From the NCBI GenBank assembly GCA_947396885.1, contig OX377203.1:992001-1056000 (forward strand): DNA of 64,000 nucleotides, written 5' to 3'. The notes under the pieces were generated by a model. It made no database searches. It had not been told where the DNA came from and saw nothing but the letters and a program-made list of their open reading frames with translations. This DNA is from Heligmosomoides polygyrus polygyrus (taxonomy: Eukaryota > Nematoda > Chromadorea > Rhabditida > Heligmosomidae). The position numbers were made by a program, and so were the translations under genes. Below, in pieces: positions 1-11,744 of the stretch. The stretch's first letter is position 1; the number at the start of each line of letters is the position of its first letter.

Positions 1-41
1 TTTGGCTCACCTAGGCGCGAAACCCGGTTCAAGAGCCCTGG

Positions 42-202
42 GGCCGGATTCATCAACGACTAACCCGTGGGTATAGGGGACAGAGATACCCTCGATGAAG
101 CCTGCGTCTCTGACTCTTGCCTTATCTCTACCTGACTCTTGTCTCATCTCTATCCCTTATACTCCGCAAACCCACGGGTTTAATTGTTGATGAATCCGGC
201 CC
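42..202. repeat. MITE, GGGGCC-ended family (copy 1)
   Basis: The ends are inverted copies of each other: GGGGCCGGATTCATCAACGA at the left and its complement at the right. Internal arms also pair (AACCCGTGGGT with ACCCACGGGTT). There is no coding capacity. Related copies lie near 20.65 kb and 32.0 kb, with a half copy near 11.65 kb. The same ends on several unrelated cores indicate a non-autonomous DNA transposon family. The superfamily is not identified. Confidence 0.8.
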
Positions 203-1043
203 CTGATTGGTGTGCTCACCTCCGAGCGCGCTGCGAAGCGACCGTCCTTCATGATCGTTATAGGGGCTTCAAGATTTCTTTATCAGCTCGTCGCTGTTGG
301 AAACACTCTACAGTAGGAAAGTGTTACCTTTGCCTGATGGTGTCTCAGCTGAGGTAAGAACGATGATGGCCAGGAGGTAGTACATGACATTCATTGTACC
401 CTGCAATAATAACGTCAGAGAAGATCATAAGTGGTGTGAACAAGGTGGACAAGAATGTCGAGTTTCGGTAAAACATTCAACGAAAGACTTCTACCGTGAA
501 TGGCGAGAGAGAAGAAATTTCGAACTTTTTGCAAACGCGCGATTTTTAGTGAAGTTCAAAAAGTTTGAAATCTTGAAGGGAAAATGACTCATGGTGCAGG
601 AAGACCTGGAGCATTTTTAAATTTTCAGAAATTTTTCAACAGATGTGTTACGCTATGCTATGTTCATTACGAATGCATAAGGCTAACGTAGAAAAAAACC
701 CAACATTTGTTCCAAGATACAACCAAAAATCAACAGAATACGCGCATCAACCATCAGAAAGAAGTCATCCTGATACAAAGCCAGTAATATGTTCAGGGAA
801 AATCGTGACTATACAAAATGGTTCCCACACAGATCTTCATCTGTCCGGGAACTGAATATTTTCAGCACTTTTCGAGTAGAGGCTACCCGCTCTGTAGGTA
901 AAAGACATTGCTCGAGACCTAGTTCAGGACGACGTAGACACAGTTTGGCAGTACCGCCTCTGGTATGGGAAGTGACCATAGACGGAAGTCCCCTGTATTT
1001 GCTTTCAATCGACGCTCTCGGTGGTCGAGTATGAACAGAACGG
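203..1043. other. no gene recognised
   Basis: Only short ORFs without recognisable motifs are present. No splice-consistent exon series, RNA gene or terminal repeat was seen. Confidence 0.5.
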
Positions 1044-1648
1044 CACTAGTTGAAAGTTCCGACTCCACCAACAAGACTTCAGTCAAAAAATTTTTTGCTG
1101 AAACTTCGTCTGCGGAGTTATTTGGGGTGCTGATCACGAATCTGATATATCCGTTTTTCACGATTCGGTCGGAGACCACCCATACCGTTAATAAGGAGGC
1201 CAGGCAGGGTCACCGATTTCGCTGAAACTTTGTCTAGGGGGGGGGGGGGGTTATTTAGGGTGCTGATCACGAATCTGACATTCATAAGCGTCAATATCTT
1301 ATAGCGTCAAAACTTAGCCATACTTAACTCTACCTGCTGTCGCCGGCAGAAACTTTAAGAATGTAATCCTGTGCCTTCTTGTATCTATATTATCCAGCCG
1401 AATCGTGGAAAACGGATGTCAGATTCGTGATCAGCACCCCAAATAATTCCCCTAGACAAATTTCAGCGGAATCGGTGACCCTGCCTACAGCACCCTTGTC
1501 AACGGTATGGGTGGTCTCCAACCGAATCATTCAAAACGGATATATCAGATTCGTGATCAGCACCCCAAATAACCCCCTAGACAAAGTTTCAGCGAAATTT
1601 TTTTTCGATCGAAGTCATGTCAGTGGAGTCGGAACTTTTAACTAGTGC
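1044..1648. mobile_element. large foldback element with ~230-bp arms
   Basis: The left arm (about 1,044-1,290) and right arm (about 1,415-1,648) are inverted copies with scattered mismatches; the outer ends read GCACTAGTTGAAAGTTCCGA and complement. Inside each arm the unit GCTGATCACGAATCTGA occurs twice, so the arms themselves contain a duplication. A G tract near 1,239 matches a short CCCC region in the other arm. The spacer is about 120 bp and contains no gene. This is probably a non-autonomous foldback or long-TIR transposon. Confidence 0.8.
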
Positions 1649-2714
1649 TAACAAAACTACCTGCTCGAAGAAGTAGCTTGCGGGTGAAGTTCGGGTGGAT
1701 AATGACGATCTCCACTGTTCATTGAACTTTTATGCCGAGCACCTTAAGACAAGTGCTTCTATACCTTCTCTCGTTTCATGGTTGATGACAAATTTATCCG
1801 TGAATAAATTCGCTGAATGTTAATTACAGTTTGCTTGTTGACGGAATCTCGACTCCGATGTTGTACGCGACGATAGTTTCGTTGTTTAACTGATGGAATA
1901 CTTCATCGACAAAAGCTTCGGACATTCGTCGTAGCTATTTGAGTGCGCTGTTCCACTCTAACGTGGGGATGGACCATAAATTCTGCAACAGAAATATAGC
2001 GACCTTGCTGAAAGACAATATCATATGCGGCCTTATCCTCGGTGCGAAATTGTCAAAAAATCGATATTTCCAAAATTGCTCGAGATTGATACCGTTGGAT
2101 AGAGCCTTTCGAACAGAAAGGTACCATCGCGAGTGTCGAAGACTCAAATATGGGAGAGTAAGGGCGCAAGACTGCCGTCTGCCGCTCTAAAATGGCAGAT
2201 GGGACTAAGGTAGTTTAGGCAAATGGGGGAGTCGTGAGCATGTCAATGTAAAGTGCCTTCAGTTCTCTGCTCGTGCAACGGATTTGCATGCCGTTAGCTC
2301 GTCTCGTCCTACCACAGTGGTCGACCGAAATCGGAAAAAATTATGCCGCACAAGCTTAACCTGTATTTGCCGCTCCGCTCTCTCCAGCCCACTCAATTAA
2401 TTCTGCCGGGCCTATATGCATTGTTCACTGAGCGGGCCATGCCGGCAGTTAGTTCAAAACAGAGGGTGTGTGTCAGTGTGTGTCAGTGACAGCTAGCTTA
2501 GCTGCTTAAAAGTTACTTGATAGAACTTCACATTCGATTATAGGGAGTCTGAATATTTGATTAGGTGGTCACTGTTGCGAAGTTGTAATGGGTTACTTTT
2601 GTTCGTATGGCTCCTGTTTACCGAAGTTGAACAGAAACAAAACAACACCGGATGTCATACAACCAATCATCCGGCGATTGTGTCAAATCTGCCCTTACGA
2701 ATAATCATCATTTT
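1649..2714. other. no gene recognised
   Basis: Unassigned sequence between the foldback and the 3' end of the RTE relic. The overlapping ORFs near 1,935-2,190 on both strands show no motif and look like chance. Confidence 0.4.
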
Positions 2715-4830
2715 CATTAGCGTCTGTCCCGCTTGGCGACGAGGTCCGCTCTTCTGGTGTGGTGACACCAATTCTCCCGATCAAATGCTTGATCAGGGTG
2801 CACACCAGCCATCTTTAAGTCCAAATGTAACGTATCTAGCCAACGTTGCTTCGGGCGTCCCCTGGGCCGCTTTACAGGGACCAAGTTCAGGCAAATCTTA
2901 CGGACGGTGTCGTCGTTAGTGCGAAGGAAGTAGCAGTACAGTCGGATATCGGGGCGACTCCGAATCTTTGTCGTATGGAGTCGTTGCGAATGCGGTCTAA
3001 ACGCGTAATTCCAGCCGTCCACCGTAGCATTTTCGTTTTACACTGACGCGGCTCGCAATTTCCTTCGTCACGGGCCAGCACTCAGCATCGTACGTCGCTA
3101 CTGGGCGGACGGCTGTTCTATAAATCTTCGATTTGAGGTGCTCAGGTGTTGTCCTGTCGCAAAGCTCCCCAGTCAGCGAGCGCCATTTGGACCAGGTTGC
3201 ACTCACGCGTGCGTTCACCTCCAACTTTAGGCTGACATCGGACGTGGCTGTTGATCCACAATACTTGAAAGATGTAACTCGTGAGACCTCAGTACCTAAT
3301 AGATTCGTGCTCATTCACACCCGTCGTCAAGTACTCGGCCTTGTTGACGTTTAGCTTGAGACCGAACAATGCCAAGCGATCGCACCACACCTGTGCCTGT
3401 TGACCGAGTCCGGTTGTATCTTCACATGCAAGCATGACGTCGTCAGCATAGAGCAGGGTCCAAGGTGCCGCCATCTGGACATCTCGTGGGATTGCATCCA
3501 TCACGACCACGAAGAGCAGAGGGGATAGCGCAGAACCCTAGTGCGCCTCTACAGTGATGGGAAATTTCATCGAGGTGCCTCTGGCGCTCGCACTCGACTC
3601 TTTGGGTAGGAGTACAGAATGCGCACCCACTCAATAAGCTCTTCAGGGATGCCATGCTATCGCAACGCGTACCATATAACTTCTCGCGGAACGCGGTGGA
3701 AGGCTTTCTACAAGTCCAGGAAGGCAAAATGCACCGGTTTGTTTCTCGCGGTGCTTCTCTAACATAAGACGCACGGCGTGAATGTCATCAACGGTGCTAT
3801 AGCGAGAGGCGAAACCACACTGATTCGTGGAAAGCTGGACGACATTTCGTATACGTCCATCGACAATTCGCTCAAAGATTTTCATACTGGTCGAAAGAAG
3901 GCGAATTGGACGGTAACTAGCGCAGTCCGCAGGACTGCCCGAGCAGGGCACCAGCCCTCCGACTTCCACAGGTCGGATAGCAATCCATCGAGACCAGTGG
4001 CTTTGCCTGACTTCATCTTCGTCAAAGCTGCTTCGGTTTCGCTCAATGTGATCTTCTGAACGGGACCGAATACAGTAGACGCAAAAGGAATAGCAGAATG
4101 GGCAAATTCAACATTCGAGATCTCCTCGAAGTAGTGTGACATCGCTTCAAAGTCCTCTTAAGATCCATCAGAAGATGACCGTTCTCGTCGTTGATGCCAA
4201 AGAATTTCTCAGTGTCTGCTTGACGACAGCAAACTTTGGCGAGTTGGTAAAGATTACGCTCACCATCGCGTGTTTCCAGCTTTTCGCTGACATCAGCGTA
4301 GTATTAGCAGCGGTCACAGCCTTCTTTGCCGCTTTCTTCGCTTCTCGATAACTCCGCAAATTATGGACCGTTTTATCACCGATGAATGCGTGACAGTGCC
4401 GTTTCTTTTCTCGGACTTTCTCTCTGACATCATCAGTCCACAGCCATGCCTGCTTGTCGACCCAGCGTCGTCCAGGCTTCGTTGTGCCGAGTTCGAGGCG
4501 TGCAGCCCCCGGTTATCGCATCGGTAGCATCCTTCCAGGTATCGTCAACAGTTATCACCGTCGGCAACCGAATGCGAGAAATAACTGCCGCTTCTTTCTC
4601 TTTCAGTCACCACCATTTGATTCTAGCCGACCCGCATCGCTCGACATGTTTACACCTCGGAGATGTGATCTTCAGTGAGCAGATCAGTGGACTAGAATCG
4701 TGGCGTGGAAACCGTCTCATACGGCATGGTCTTCGCGTCAAGGCCTTGGTCGCGACGCCTAACAAAAACACATTCGATTTGCGTTTTGGCGTCCCTGCTA
4801 TAAAATGAGATGAGGTAGGAGTCCTTGAAA
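2715..4830 (-). pseudogene. RTE-type non-LTR retrotransposon relic (copy 1)
   Basis: Read on the minus strand, this is a degraded non-LTR retrotransposon of the RTE type. The order from its 5' side is: C-terminal endonuclease piece (FVRRRDQGL, near 4,750), a linker (YREAKKAAKKA, near 4,350), then reverse transcriptase with KMKSGKATGLDGL (near 4,010), SPADCASYRPIRLLS (near 3,930), QCGFASRYSTVDDIHAVRL (near 3,800), the catalytic YADD in WTLLYADDVML (near 3,450), and a C-terminal thumb region with KSKIYRTAVRPVATYDAECW (near 3,110) and RPRGRPKQRWLDTL (near 2,850). The frame ends with KRDRR and a stop near 2,720, followed by a short GATGATTATT-like tail typical of RTE 3' ends. Several frameshifts and stops make it non-functional. 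The 5' half of the endonuclease is missing. Confidence 0.93.
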
Positions 4831-5760
4831 AATTGATGATGAAAAAGAATGCAACAAAGTTCCCTTGCATAGAAGAAGAGAACAATAGTTTCAGCTGATA
4901 CACCAATCCATTGGTGATGTTGTTTTTCTGTATCGTTAACAGCTGTCAAGCTTCATGCAAACAAATTCTGCCATCAGTCGAACACAAACCGCGAAGTCTC
5001 GGAAGAGGGCGCAGCGCAATCCATTTTTTGGCAGTCGTCTTCCTGCTCTCTAACACGTCCTCAAAACATCATTTTTTCTCAGAGAATAAAATTCTTATAA
5101 GACTTCAAACAACTTGTTCACTTACTGGGTGAATGAATTAAAACTACAAGCCTACAAAAGGAAAATAAAACTACAACTAAAAAGAAAAAAGAAGATTACA
5201 CTTATTTTTTTTATTTTTAAACGAAATAATTACTATCGAATTTTAAATTTTGTAAGATATGTTTATAAAATTATTATCGCCACCCTATTCGAGAGCCTTC
5301 TGTTTAAAGCAGAAGAAAAACAGAAGAAAGCTCATTTTGATCTGAAAGAGTTCGCTTTGATTTCAATAGTCTTAGGCTAGATAAGAAGAGTGTCCAATCT
5401 GATTAGAAAAGTGTCCAGTTCAACTTGAAAATGGCACATTTTTAGGGCCGTCCGTTAGAAAATCAGATGCTCCGCTCCGAATTCGCTAATGCTACACACA
5501 TCAAGAATTCTTCGTAAGGTAATCTTGCCATACAACAGTCGTTGTATACTAGAGTTCCATATTGTAGCATTGTCGCGCGAAAAGAGACTGAAAGCTCCAT
5601 GTGGTCTTGTGACACAAAATTTCCCCAAAAGCAGCCCTACCGCCTTTGCCATCACATTTGTCATGGTGCTGAGGAAATACCAAATTCTGTTTTCTAAAAA
5701 GCTTACTTATCTTCGCACTACGCCTTCTTCCTTGTCGTCATAAAGGTAAGGATAAAGGGC
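4831..5760. other. AT-rich intergenic DNA with a stray foldback end
   Basis: No gene was recognised. Near 5,385-5,445 there are two copies of an AGTGTCCA-containing unit followed by CAACTTGAAAATGG. This is the same end motif as the large foldbacks at 26.4, 37.2, 38.6 and 40.6 kb, so it is probably a solo end of that family. The stretch 5,150-5,280 is very AT-rich. Confidence 0.5.
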
Positions 5761-5762
5761 GG

Positions 5763-6012
5763 CGCTGCTCAATCTCTCTTGAGATGCGCTACGCATTCTA
5801 CTTCTACAGCATGTCGTGTACGCGATTTGAATGAGTATTTGCCCACACAATGACTTCCAGTGGCAAGCCGATGAACAAGTCAGCCCGTTACCCTTCCCAG
5901 ACCCAGACAAGTCTGGTGCCAGTCAATCCAACGCTATCCTGGAGGGATGGAAGGCTTGGTTGGCCTCGGCGGTAAATCCGAACCAAGAACCTGGTATCTG
6001 AGCTGCAGCCAT
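5763..6012 (-). repeat. tRNA-derived SINE copy
   Basis: This matches the SINE family best seen at 49,050-49,312. The segment GATGCGCTACGCATTCTACT marks the tail side, and AAATCCGAACCAAGAACC is the complement of the B-box region. The head lies at the right end, so the element reads on the minus strand. Confidence 0.75.
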
Positions 6013-6829
6013 TTTGAATGCATGAAGAACAACCACTCGTATTGTGGTTGTGTGGATCTAATGTCGTAAGTTTAGCACTGTCCGCTGCGGATCGTCGACA
6101 TCTACCACTGCTGTGGCACGGACTAAACCTTGATCAAGGAATCATCTGTAAAGCGTCAACTTGGGAAGGAAGAACGGAGTTAGAAGCAGAACGAATTTCT
6201 GAACATGTCGTGCAGTATTTATACCGTAGCCTACGCCATTCAATGAATCCGAGAACAAATTATAGAAAGCCAGCACGTATTTAGAATAATGTTTGGATAA
6301 GTCGGCGTTAATTAAGAGCTGGTGCGCCCTTTGCACTTCGCTGAACTTAATGAATTTGTGAACTGTAGTGGTGTGCTATAGTGCGCTTCTAATAATGTCA
6401 TATGTTTTTTGCCGCTGTGTAATTCCGGTAGACGGGCCGCTCAAAACTTGTCCTAAAAGGACACATAACAGCGCTCCACATTTGCTGCAGATAAGCTAAT
6501 TGCGAAATTCACTACAGTGCACCGCTGCTCGTCAGTTGCACAAAAGTAGTCCGATATCTCTCAGTATGAAGAATGAATATGATAGGAGGAAACTGGAAAG
6601 GAGGAAGCTGTACGTCAAAACGCAACGCAGTGCCGTTGTTCATTACTCTCCGGAACACGACTCAAGCGATAAGTGATTGAAGCTCTACGGAACCTTAAGC
6701 CAGTTCACGTTTTCTGGTCAAAGTGGCGGCGGCCACAATGAAGTCTTCGAAAATTAAGTGGTTATTGATGCGTCTCACTTATTCCCGCTGGGATAGAGCC
6801 GAGTAGTCTTGCAGGATGTCCAAAAATAC
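6013..6829. other. no gene recognised
   Basis: Short ORFs only. The right part may hold more of the LINE relic that follows, but no reverse-transcriptase motif can be read upstream of about 6,830. Confidence 0.4.
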
Positions 6830-7180
6830 CGGCCTCCCACCAAAATGTTGGTTGGATTTCCTCGTGAAAGCTCTAAAAGAGAGATTGGCTACAAAAACAT
6901 CAGAATTCGAATGGAGGGCATTCTGTCGACGTTATCTAATTTGATCTGTCAAAAGCCTTTGACAAAGTTTCTCAGTTGAAACATTTACATAAAATTAATC
7001 ATTGGTAGTCGGGGAGCTTTGTTATACACTTCCGCCCATAGAAAATAGAAGTATGTTTGCTAATATTGGAAACTCGGCTTCTAAAAGCTATCCATGTATT
7101 AGGTTGTCTGGAATGTTCCCAGCGTTTTGAGTGCTTCACTTTGAACTACAATAACCTTCTCAAATCTTATCGGCTTTAAT
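6830..7180 (+). pseudogene. CR1/Jockey-like LINE reverse transcriptase relic, 5' part
   Basis: The plus strand carries the reverse-transcriptase A motif FDLSKAFDKV (near 6,942-6,971), preceded by VDVI and a stop, and followed near 7,075-7,150 by GNSASKSYPC and a region resembling the usual SGVPQGS block. The reading frame shifts repeatedly. The same domain resumes at about 7,605 after the mariner fragment, so the two parts were one element before the insertion. CR1/Jockey-like is inferred from motif spelling; the exact clade is not established. Confidence 0.75.
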
Positions 7181-7600
7181 CGAAGTGGACACCTTTCGTA
7201 TCACCACACTTTTGCCAACGGGCCGCCAGTCGAATTATTCCATCAGTAAAAAATTAGGTGGTCGTGATTCGACAAAATCCACGAAAGCTGTTTTGGCTCC
7301 GTCCTGATTGGTGAAGGTTTTTACCAGCGAGAAGTTCCGAAAGTGTTTGAAAAGGTGGTAGTTGGTTGGCGAGACGTCTGGAGAATATGGCGGGTGAAGC
7401 AGAACGTCAACCCTTGATTCGTTTTATTTCCGAATAGTGATTTGTGAAACGTGTGGGCGGGCGTTGTCGTGCAAAGGAATCGGCCCCTTCTGTTGACCAA
7501 CCCTGGCTGAAGTTGACGCAATTTTCGGTGCAACTCGTCGATTTCCTTACAGTAAGACTCTGCAGTGAACGTTTGGATTGGTGACAAAAATAATACTATT
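7181..7600 (-). pseudogene. mariner transposase fragment (C-terminal half)
   Basis: On the minus strand the translation gives ESYCKEIDELHRKLRQ then QPGLVNRRG, the region before the second catalytic Asp of mariner transposases. In another frame follow LHDNARPHVSQ, PPYSPDVSPTNYHLF and KTFTNQDGAKTAF. The Asp in HDNARPH and the Asp in YSPDVSP match positions two and three of the DD34D triad. At least one frameshift separates these blocks and an in-frame stop follows, so it is dead. The N-terminal helix-turn-helix domain and first Asp are absent. It lies inside, and antisense to, the LINE relic on either side. Confidence 0.9.
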
Positions 7601-7604
7601 GAAA

Positions 7605-8300
7605 AGAGATGTTTCTTGCCTTCAAAATTGAAAACATATTCGTCACTAAAAATACAGTTACATATATGTCGACTACATCAAGGTTTATGGAATCTACGAT
7701 CATCAAAACAAGACAGAGATCTGCCGTGCTTTATCGCAGTCTATCAAACGAACTATGAAGTGGGCTTCCGCTTAGAAGATCCTGTGAACATCTCGAAATC
7801 ACTGGTTCTCCATACTAGCAAAGCGAGCGTTTCGTACATGTATTAAGAATTCTGTTTAAAACTGCTACAGAAGTGCGTAATCTAGAAATCTACATGGATC
7901 GCCAACTAAACTTCAAATCACTCCGTGAAAGAGGTGTTCTCCACTATTTTTTGCACCCTTAGAAATGTTAAGTGCAACAAGCGTCTTTTCTAATGAAATT
8001 GTACAAATCGTATGTTCTGTCAATCCCTGAGAATGGTTAGAAAATTTGGAGACCATTCACCAGAAAATTGCAACTGAATGTTGGATAGATTCAGCAGGCT
8101 TCCCCAAAGTGTTAATGTGAAGATGCTCACCACCCGCAGCAACTTCTCTGATGCCTAGTTATTGGGAGAAGCTAAATTAGTTTGTCTAAGAAGCCTTCTT
8201 TACATGCACACCTTAACCAACCTTTATTTTTGTTTTAAAGTTCCCAAAAGTAAACTGAGAATAATACCCTCATGACACTGGATATTTAGTCTCTGTAATG
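7605..8300 (+). pseudogene. CR1/Jockey-like LINE reverse transcriptase relic, 3' part
   Basis: This continues the element interrupted by mariner. It shows YVKVYGIYDHQNKTEICRA, SIKRTMKWA, PVNISKSLVLHTSKAS (near 7,780-7,830), then VRNLEIYMDRQLNFKS (near 7,870-7,920), the LINE block commonly spelled VRDLGI-x-D. Next come LMKLYKSYVLSI and VWRPFTRKLQLNVLDRFSR-like residues in shifted frames (8,000-8,100) and LLGEAKL (near 8,165). Several frameshifts and stops make it inactive. Confidence 0.8.
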
Positions 8301-8417
8301 CAAGTATCGGAAGGTTTTCTGTCCAGTTTTCAGAATGTTCCCGTCGCATGCATATGTTCAAGTTTTTGTTTCACTGGGGTGGTCGCTGGCTCCAGATGTT
8401 GCCAAGTGACATACTCT
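8301..8417. other. short unassigned gap between two LINE relics
   Basis: No feature was seen beyond the flanking ends of the two LINE relics. Confidence 0.4.
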
Positions 8418-10110
8418 TCCTCTTCTTCAGCGTCTGTACCGTTTCGTAGCGGGGTTCGCTATTCTGGTGCTATGACGCCGCCTTTGCCGGCATCTTATCA
8501 GCTATCGGTGTGACATCGGAACTTCTGCCGAATGACGTCGTTTCGGATGCGGTCCATGCGGGAGGCTCCGGCCGTCCAGCGCAGCATCTTCGTCTCCATG
8601 ACGCTGAGGCGCGTTTCAACTTCCTTGGTCGCAGGCCAACACTAAGCACCGTAGCATCGCTACCGGCCGAATGACGGTTCTATTTTTGACTTTAAGCGCT
8701 CTGGTATCTCACTTCGAAGAGCACGCCAGTCAACGAGCGCCACTTGGACTAAGCTGCACTCACGCGTTAATTCACTTCAATCATCAGATTGCCATCAGAT
8801 GCTAGTGCTGATCCCAAGTACTTAAAAACCGAAGTGCGTGGGAACTCGATGCCGTTAACCTTGATGGAGCTGGACTCATTAACGTCCGTCGTTAGATACT
8901 AGGTTTTCTTCACGTTCAATCTAAGTCCAAACCGCTCCAAGCGATCACACCAAGCTTGCACCTCTCGCTAGAGTTCACACTCATCTTCGCAAACGAGCAT
9001 TACGTCATCAGCATAAAGCAGTGTCCAGGGGACTGGCTTCTGAAGATCTCGTGTAATGGCGTTCATCACGATAACAAAAGGTGTGGGAAAGCGCAGAACC
9101 CTGGTGTAGAGAGATGGGAAACTCCATCGAGGTTCCGGCTGCGGCTTGAACTCTACTCTTTGGACAAGAGTAGAATTCGCACCCACTCTATGAGCTCTTC
9201 AGGAACTCCATGCCGTCGAAGGGCGCACCATATCACTTCACGCGGTACGTGGTCAAAGGCCTTCTCCAAGTCGAGGAAAGCGATATGCACTGGCTTCTGT
9301 TTCTCGCGGTGCTTCTCTAACAGGAGGCGAGCAGCGTGAATGGCATCGACGGTGAAGCCACGAAGTCGCACTGATTGCTGGAAAGCTGGACGATGTCACG
9401 AATTCATCCGTCGACAATTCGCTCAAAGATCTTCATGCTGTGCGAAAGCAAGCGAATCGGACGGTAATTGGAGCAGTCTGCAGGACTGCCCTTCTTCCAA
9501 ATCGGAATCGTCGTACTTTGGCTTAAACAGTCAGGTACTTTCTTCTCTGCTACAACCTGATAAAGGACTTCACCAACCACTCAGCCGGGTACCAAAACTT
9601 TGACTTCCACAGGCCAGCCGCCACGTCGTCGGGCCCAGTCGCTTTGTCTGACCTCATCTTTACAAAGCCCCTTCTGTTTCCTCCACGGTGGTCTTCTGGA
9701 CGGGGCCTTAAAGCCTCGTAACTGCAGCAGGACCACTTCGTCTCCTGCACCGCACAGAAATCATCTCTTCTTCGCTCCAGTGCTTCAACCAACTCGCACG
9801 AGCGGCCCGTCAACGTACCCACATTCAGCGTTGCCACGCGGGTCCTGCTTAGCTACGGGAATTCCGGACTAGCTCAGTTGCCCCCCGATGCCGTCTTTGC
9901 ATCAGGGACCCTCGCATACTTTCCACACTCGCCGGGATCTGCGAATGCGCGTCGGCTCCCGCGGACGCCGTAGCATTTACTCGAGAACTCTTAAGCGTCA
10001 TTAACCATGTGATGCGACAACGGGTATTCGTAGACCGGTCTGTCACAAGGGCCTGTCGCCTGAGTCGAGTGTCCGTGTTCGGCTTAGCTCGTAAAGCGAA
10101 CAGTTTCCAG
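8418..10110 (-). pseudogene. RTE-type non-LTR retrotransposon with internal deletion (copy 2)
   Basis: Minus strand. The 5' part encodes a pre-endonuclease stretch ending RRHRGATELVRNSRS (near 9,850-10,046), followed by the endonuclease start MATLNVGTLTGRSCELVEAL with CAVQETKW (9,720-9,837). Translation then runs directly into reverse-transcriptase sequence (MRSDKATGPDDVAAGLWKSK, near 9,600-9,660). Most of the endonuclease is therefore missing; the join lies near 9,700. Further on are SPADCSNYRPIRLLS-like residues (near 9,470), GFTVDAIHAARLLLEKHREK and AFLDLEKAFDHVP (9,240-9,370), WTLLYADDVML (near 9,010-9,040) and the C-terminal ATKRYRR stop (near 8,425) followed by a GAAGAAGAGGAAGAG tail. 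Frameshifts disrupt it. It is the same family as the relic at 2.7-4.8 kb but less diverged. Confidence 0.93.
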
Positions 10111-10684
10111 TGGCACTAGTGGAGGAGCGGACATCGCCACCAAATCTGCTCTTCCGAATGACTGATTTAATCACTTTTCTGACACAGGGCACTCAGGAGA
10201 TGCAAGCAAACTAACGCCCTGCCTGTGCAGCAGAGTCAGCTCAATTTCGATAAACACGCAAAGCGTGCTTTGAAAAGTGCAACGCAAGCTCTCTCAACAC
10301 AAAAAAAGTTACTAATAAATAGCTCTATAAAAGTTAGCGCCTTTCGGAAGGCAATCATTCAAAGCTATCAAAAGGTCGGCTCCACACAACAGCGAAATGA
10401 TTCTTCGAATCGCCGCGGTGAGTCCCTCGCTTATAATGGTGCCAGTTGGTTGATGTTCGCCTCCCGATGGAGCCATTCAGGTACTTGTCTTCGCATCTCT
10501 CAGCGTCAACACGGCGGATGTCAGTAAGTGAAAGAAAAACGTTGCCGTCAGCTAGAGCTTCACAACTTTGTGGTATCGGTTTCTTTACCTTTACCCCGAT
10601 TCGTTATCTCGGGATAAAGGTAAAGAAATCCTCGTGGGTATATGGAGATAGCATCAGTATATCCTCGAACGGAACAATACCTCT
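10111..10684. other. no gene recognised; small hairpin
   Basis: A perfect-looking hairpin lies at about 10,579-10,633, where TTTCTTTACCTTTACCCCGA pairs with its complement across a short AT loop. The ORF covering 10,225-10,527 has no recognisable motif. Confidence 0.45.
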
Positions 10685-11588
10685 CATAACTAGTGTCGCA
10701 TTTCGCGTCGCTGACGTTATGTAGCGTCGCAAAGCATCGGAATCGTTTGCAGTGAATTTACTGAAACGCTGACTACATCACTGAAATCGTGTCATCGAGG
10801 AGATCTTGAAAATCGAAAGAGGGTTGATGTAGCATTTAATCTGACCTAGTTACGATGGCTTAAGTGGATTTTTGGTAGCTTTCTTCAAAACATTTTCAAA
10901 CAATGTGGATATTTGGAATACCCACAATGTCATCTTTACACTGATCTAAAAATCAGTTGCTGGTTTCCGAAAAAAGTTGTTCGGTGACCTGTATATTTGC
11001 CGCCGCGGCCGTCTTGCTTGATTGAGATAGTTACGCCCACGGGATACAGCGCCTTAATTGCTTGGAAACCTACATCCTTGCCGAATTTTTTCTCGGAACA
11101 TGGATAGTTTGTTTCTGGTTTGAAATTTGTGTTCGTAGTGCGCTGTCCATCACTTTGATACCAAGTAAGCCTATCTTCGATCAACTCCAGTTATCCACCA
11201 GTTATAATGATAACGATTTTCTTTGAAATCGCTTCCTCGTATAAATATCTCAAGCAACCAAGACGGTCGCCGCGGCAAATAAACATCAGTATACGTCACC
11301 GAACAACTTTTTAGGAGCCACCAACTGATTTTTAGATCAGTGTAAAGGTGACATTATGGAGATTCCAAATATCCACAGTGTTTGGAAGAAAGCTACCAAA
11401 AATCCACTTAAGCCGTCGTAACTATGTCAGATTAACTGCTCCATCGACTCTGTTTCGATTTTCGAGATCTCCTCGACGACACGATTTCAGTGATGTAGTC
11501 AGCGTTCTAGTAAACTCACTGCGAACGATTTCGACGCTTAGCGACGCTCCTTCGCGTCGGCGACACGAAATGCGACACGAGTTATAAG
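10685..11588. mobile_element. foldback / long-TIR element, ~320-bp arms
   Basis: The outer ends are TAACTAGTGTCGCATTTCG at the left and CGAAATGCGACACGAGTTA at the right. The arms (about 10,685-11,010 and 11,260-11,588) remain alignable along their whole length, including ATTTTTGGTAGCTTTCTTC against GAAGAAAGCTACCAAAAAT and AAAAAGTTGTTCGGTGAC against GTCACCGAACAACTTTTT. The spacer of about 250 bp holds no known domain. It is probably a non-autonomous DNA transposon. Confidence 0.85.
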
Positions 11589-11639
11589 CGGAATTGTATG
11601 TGCATGATGAATGCCTCATCATGGGTATGTGTTGTTTTT

Positions 11640-11690
11640 AGCGCGCATACCCTGGGTTTAATCGTTGATGAATCTGGGGACCTTGGCAAT
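11640..11690. repeat. half copy of GGGGCC-ended MITE
   Basis: ACCCTGGGTTTAATCGTTGA followed by TGAATCTGGGGA resembles the right end of the MITE at 42-202. No matching left end is visible. Confidence 0.5.
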
Positions 11691-11744
11691 GATTCAGTAC
11701 CCTGAACTAGGATGAAATGTCTATTTTGAGGCCATAATATTAGG

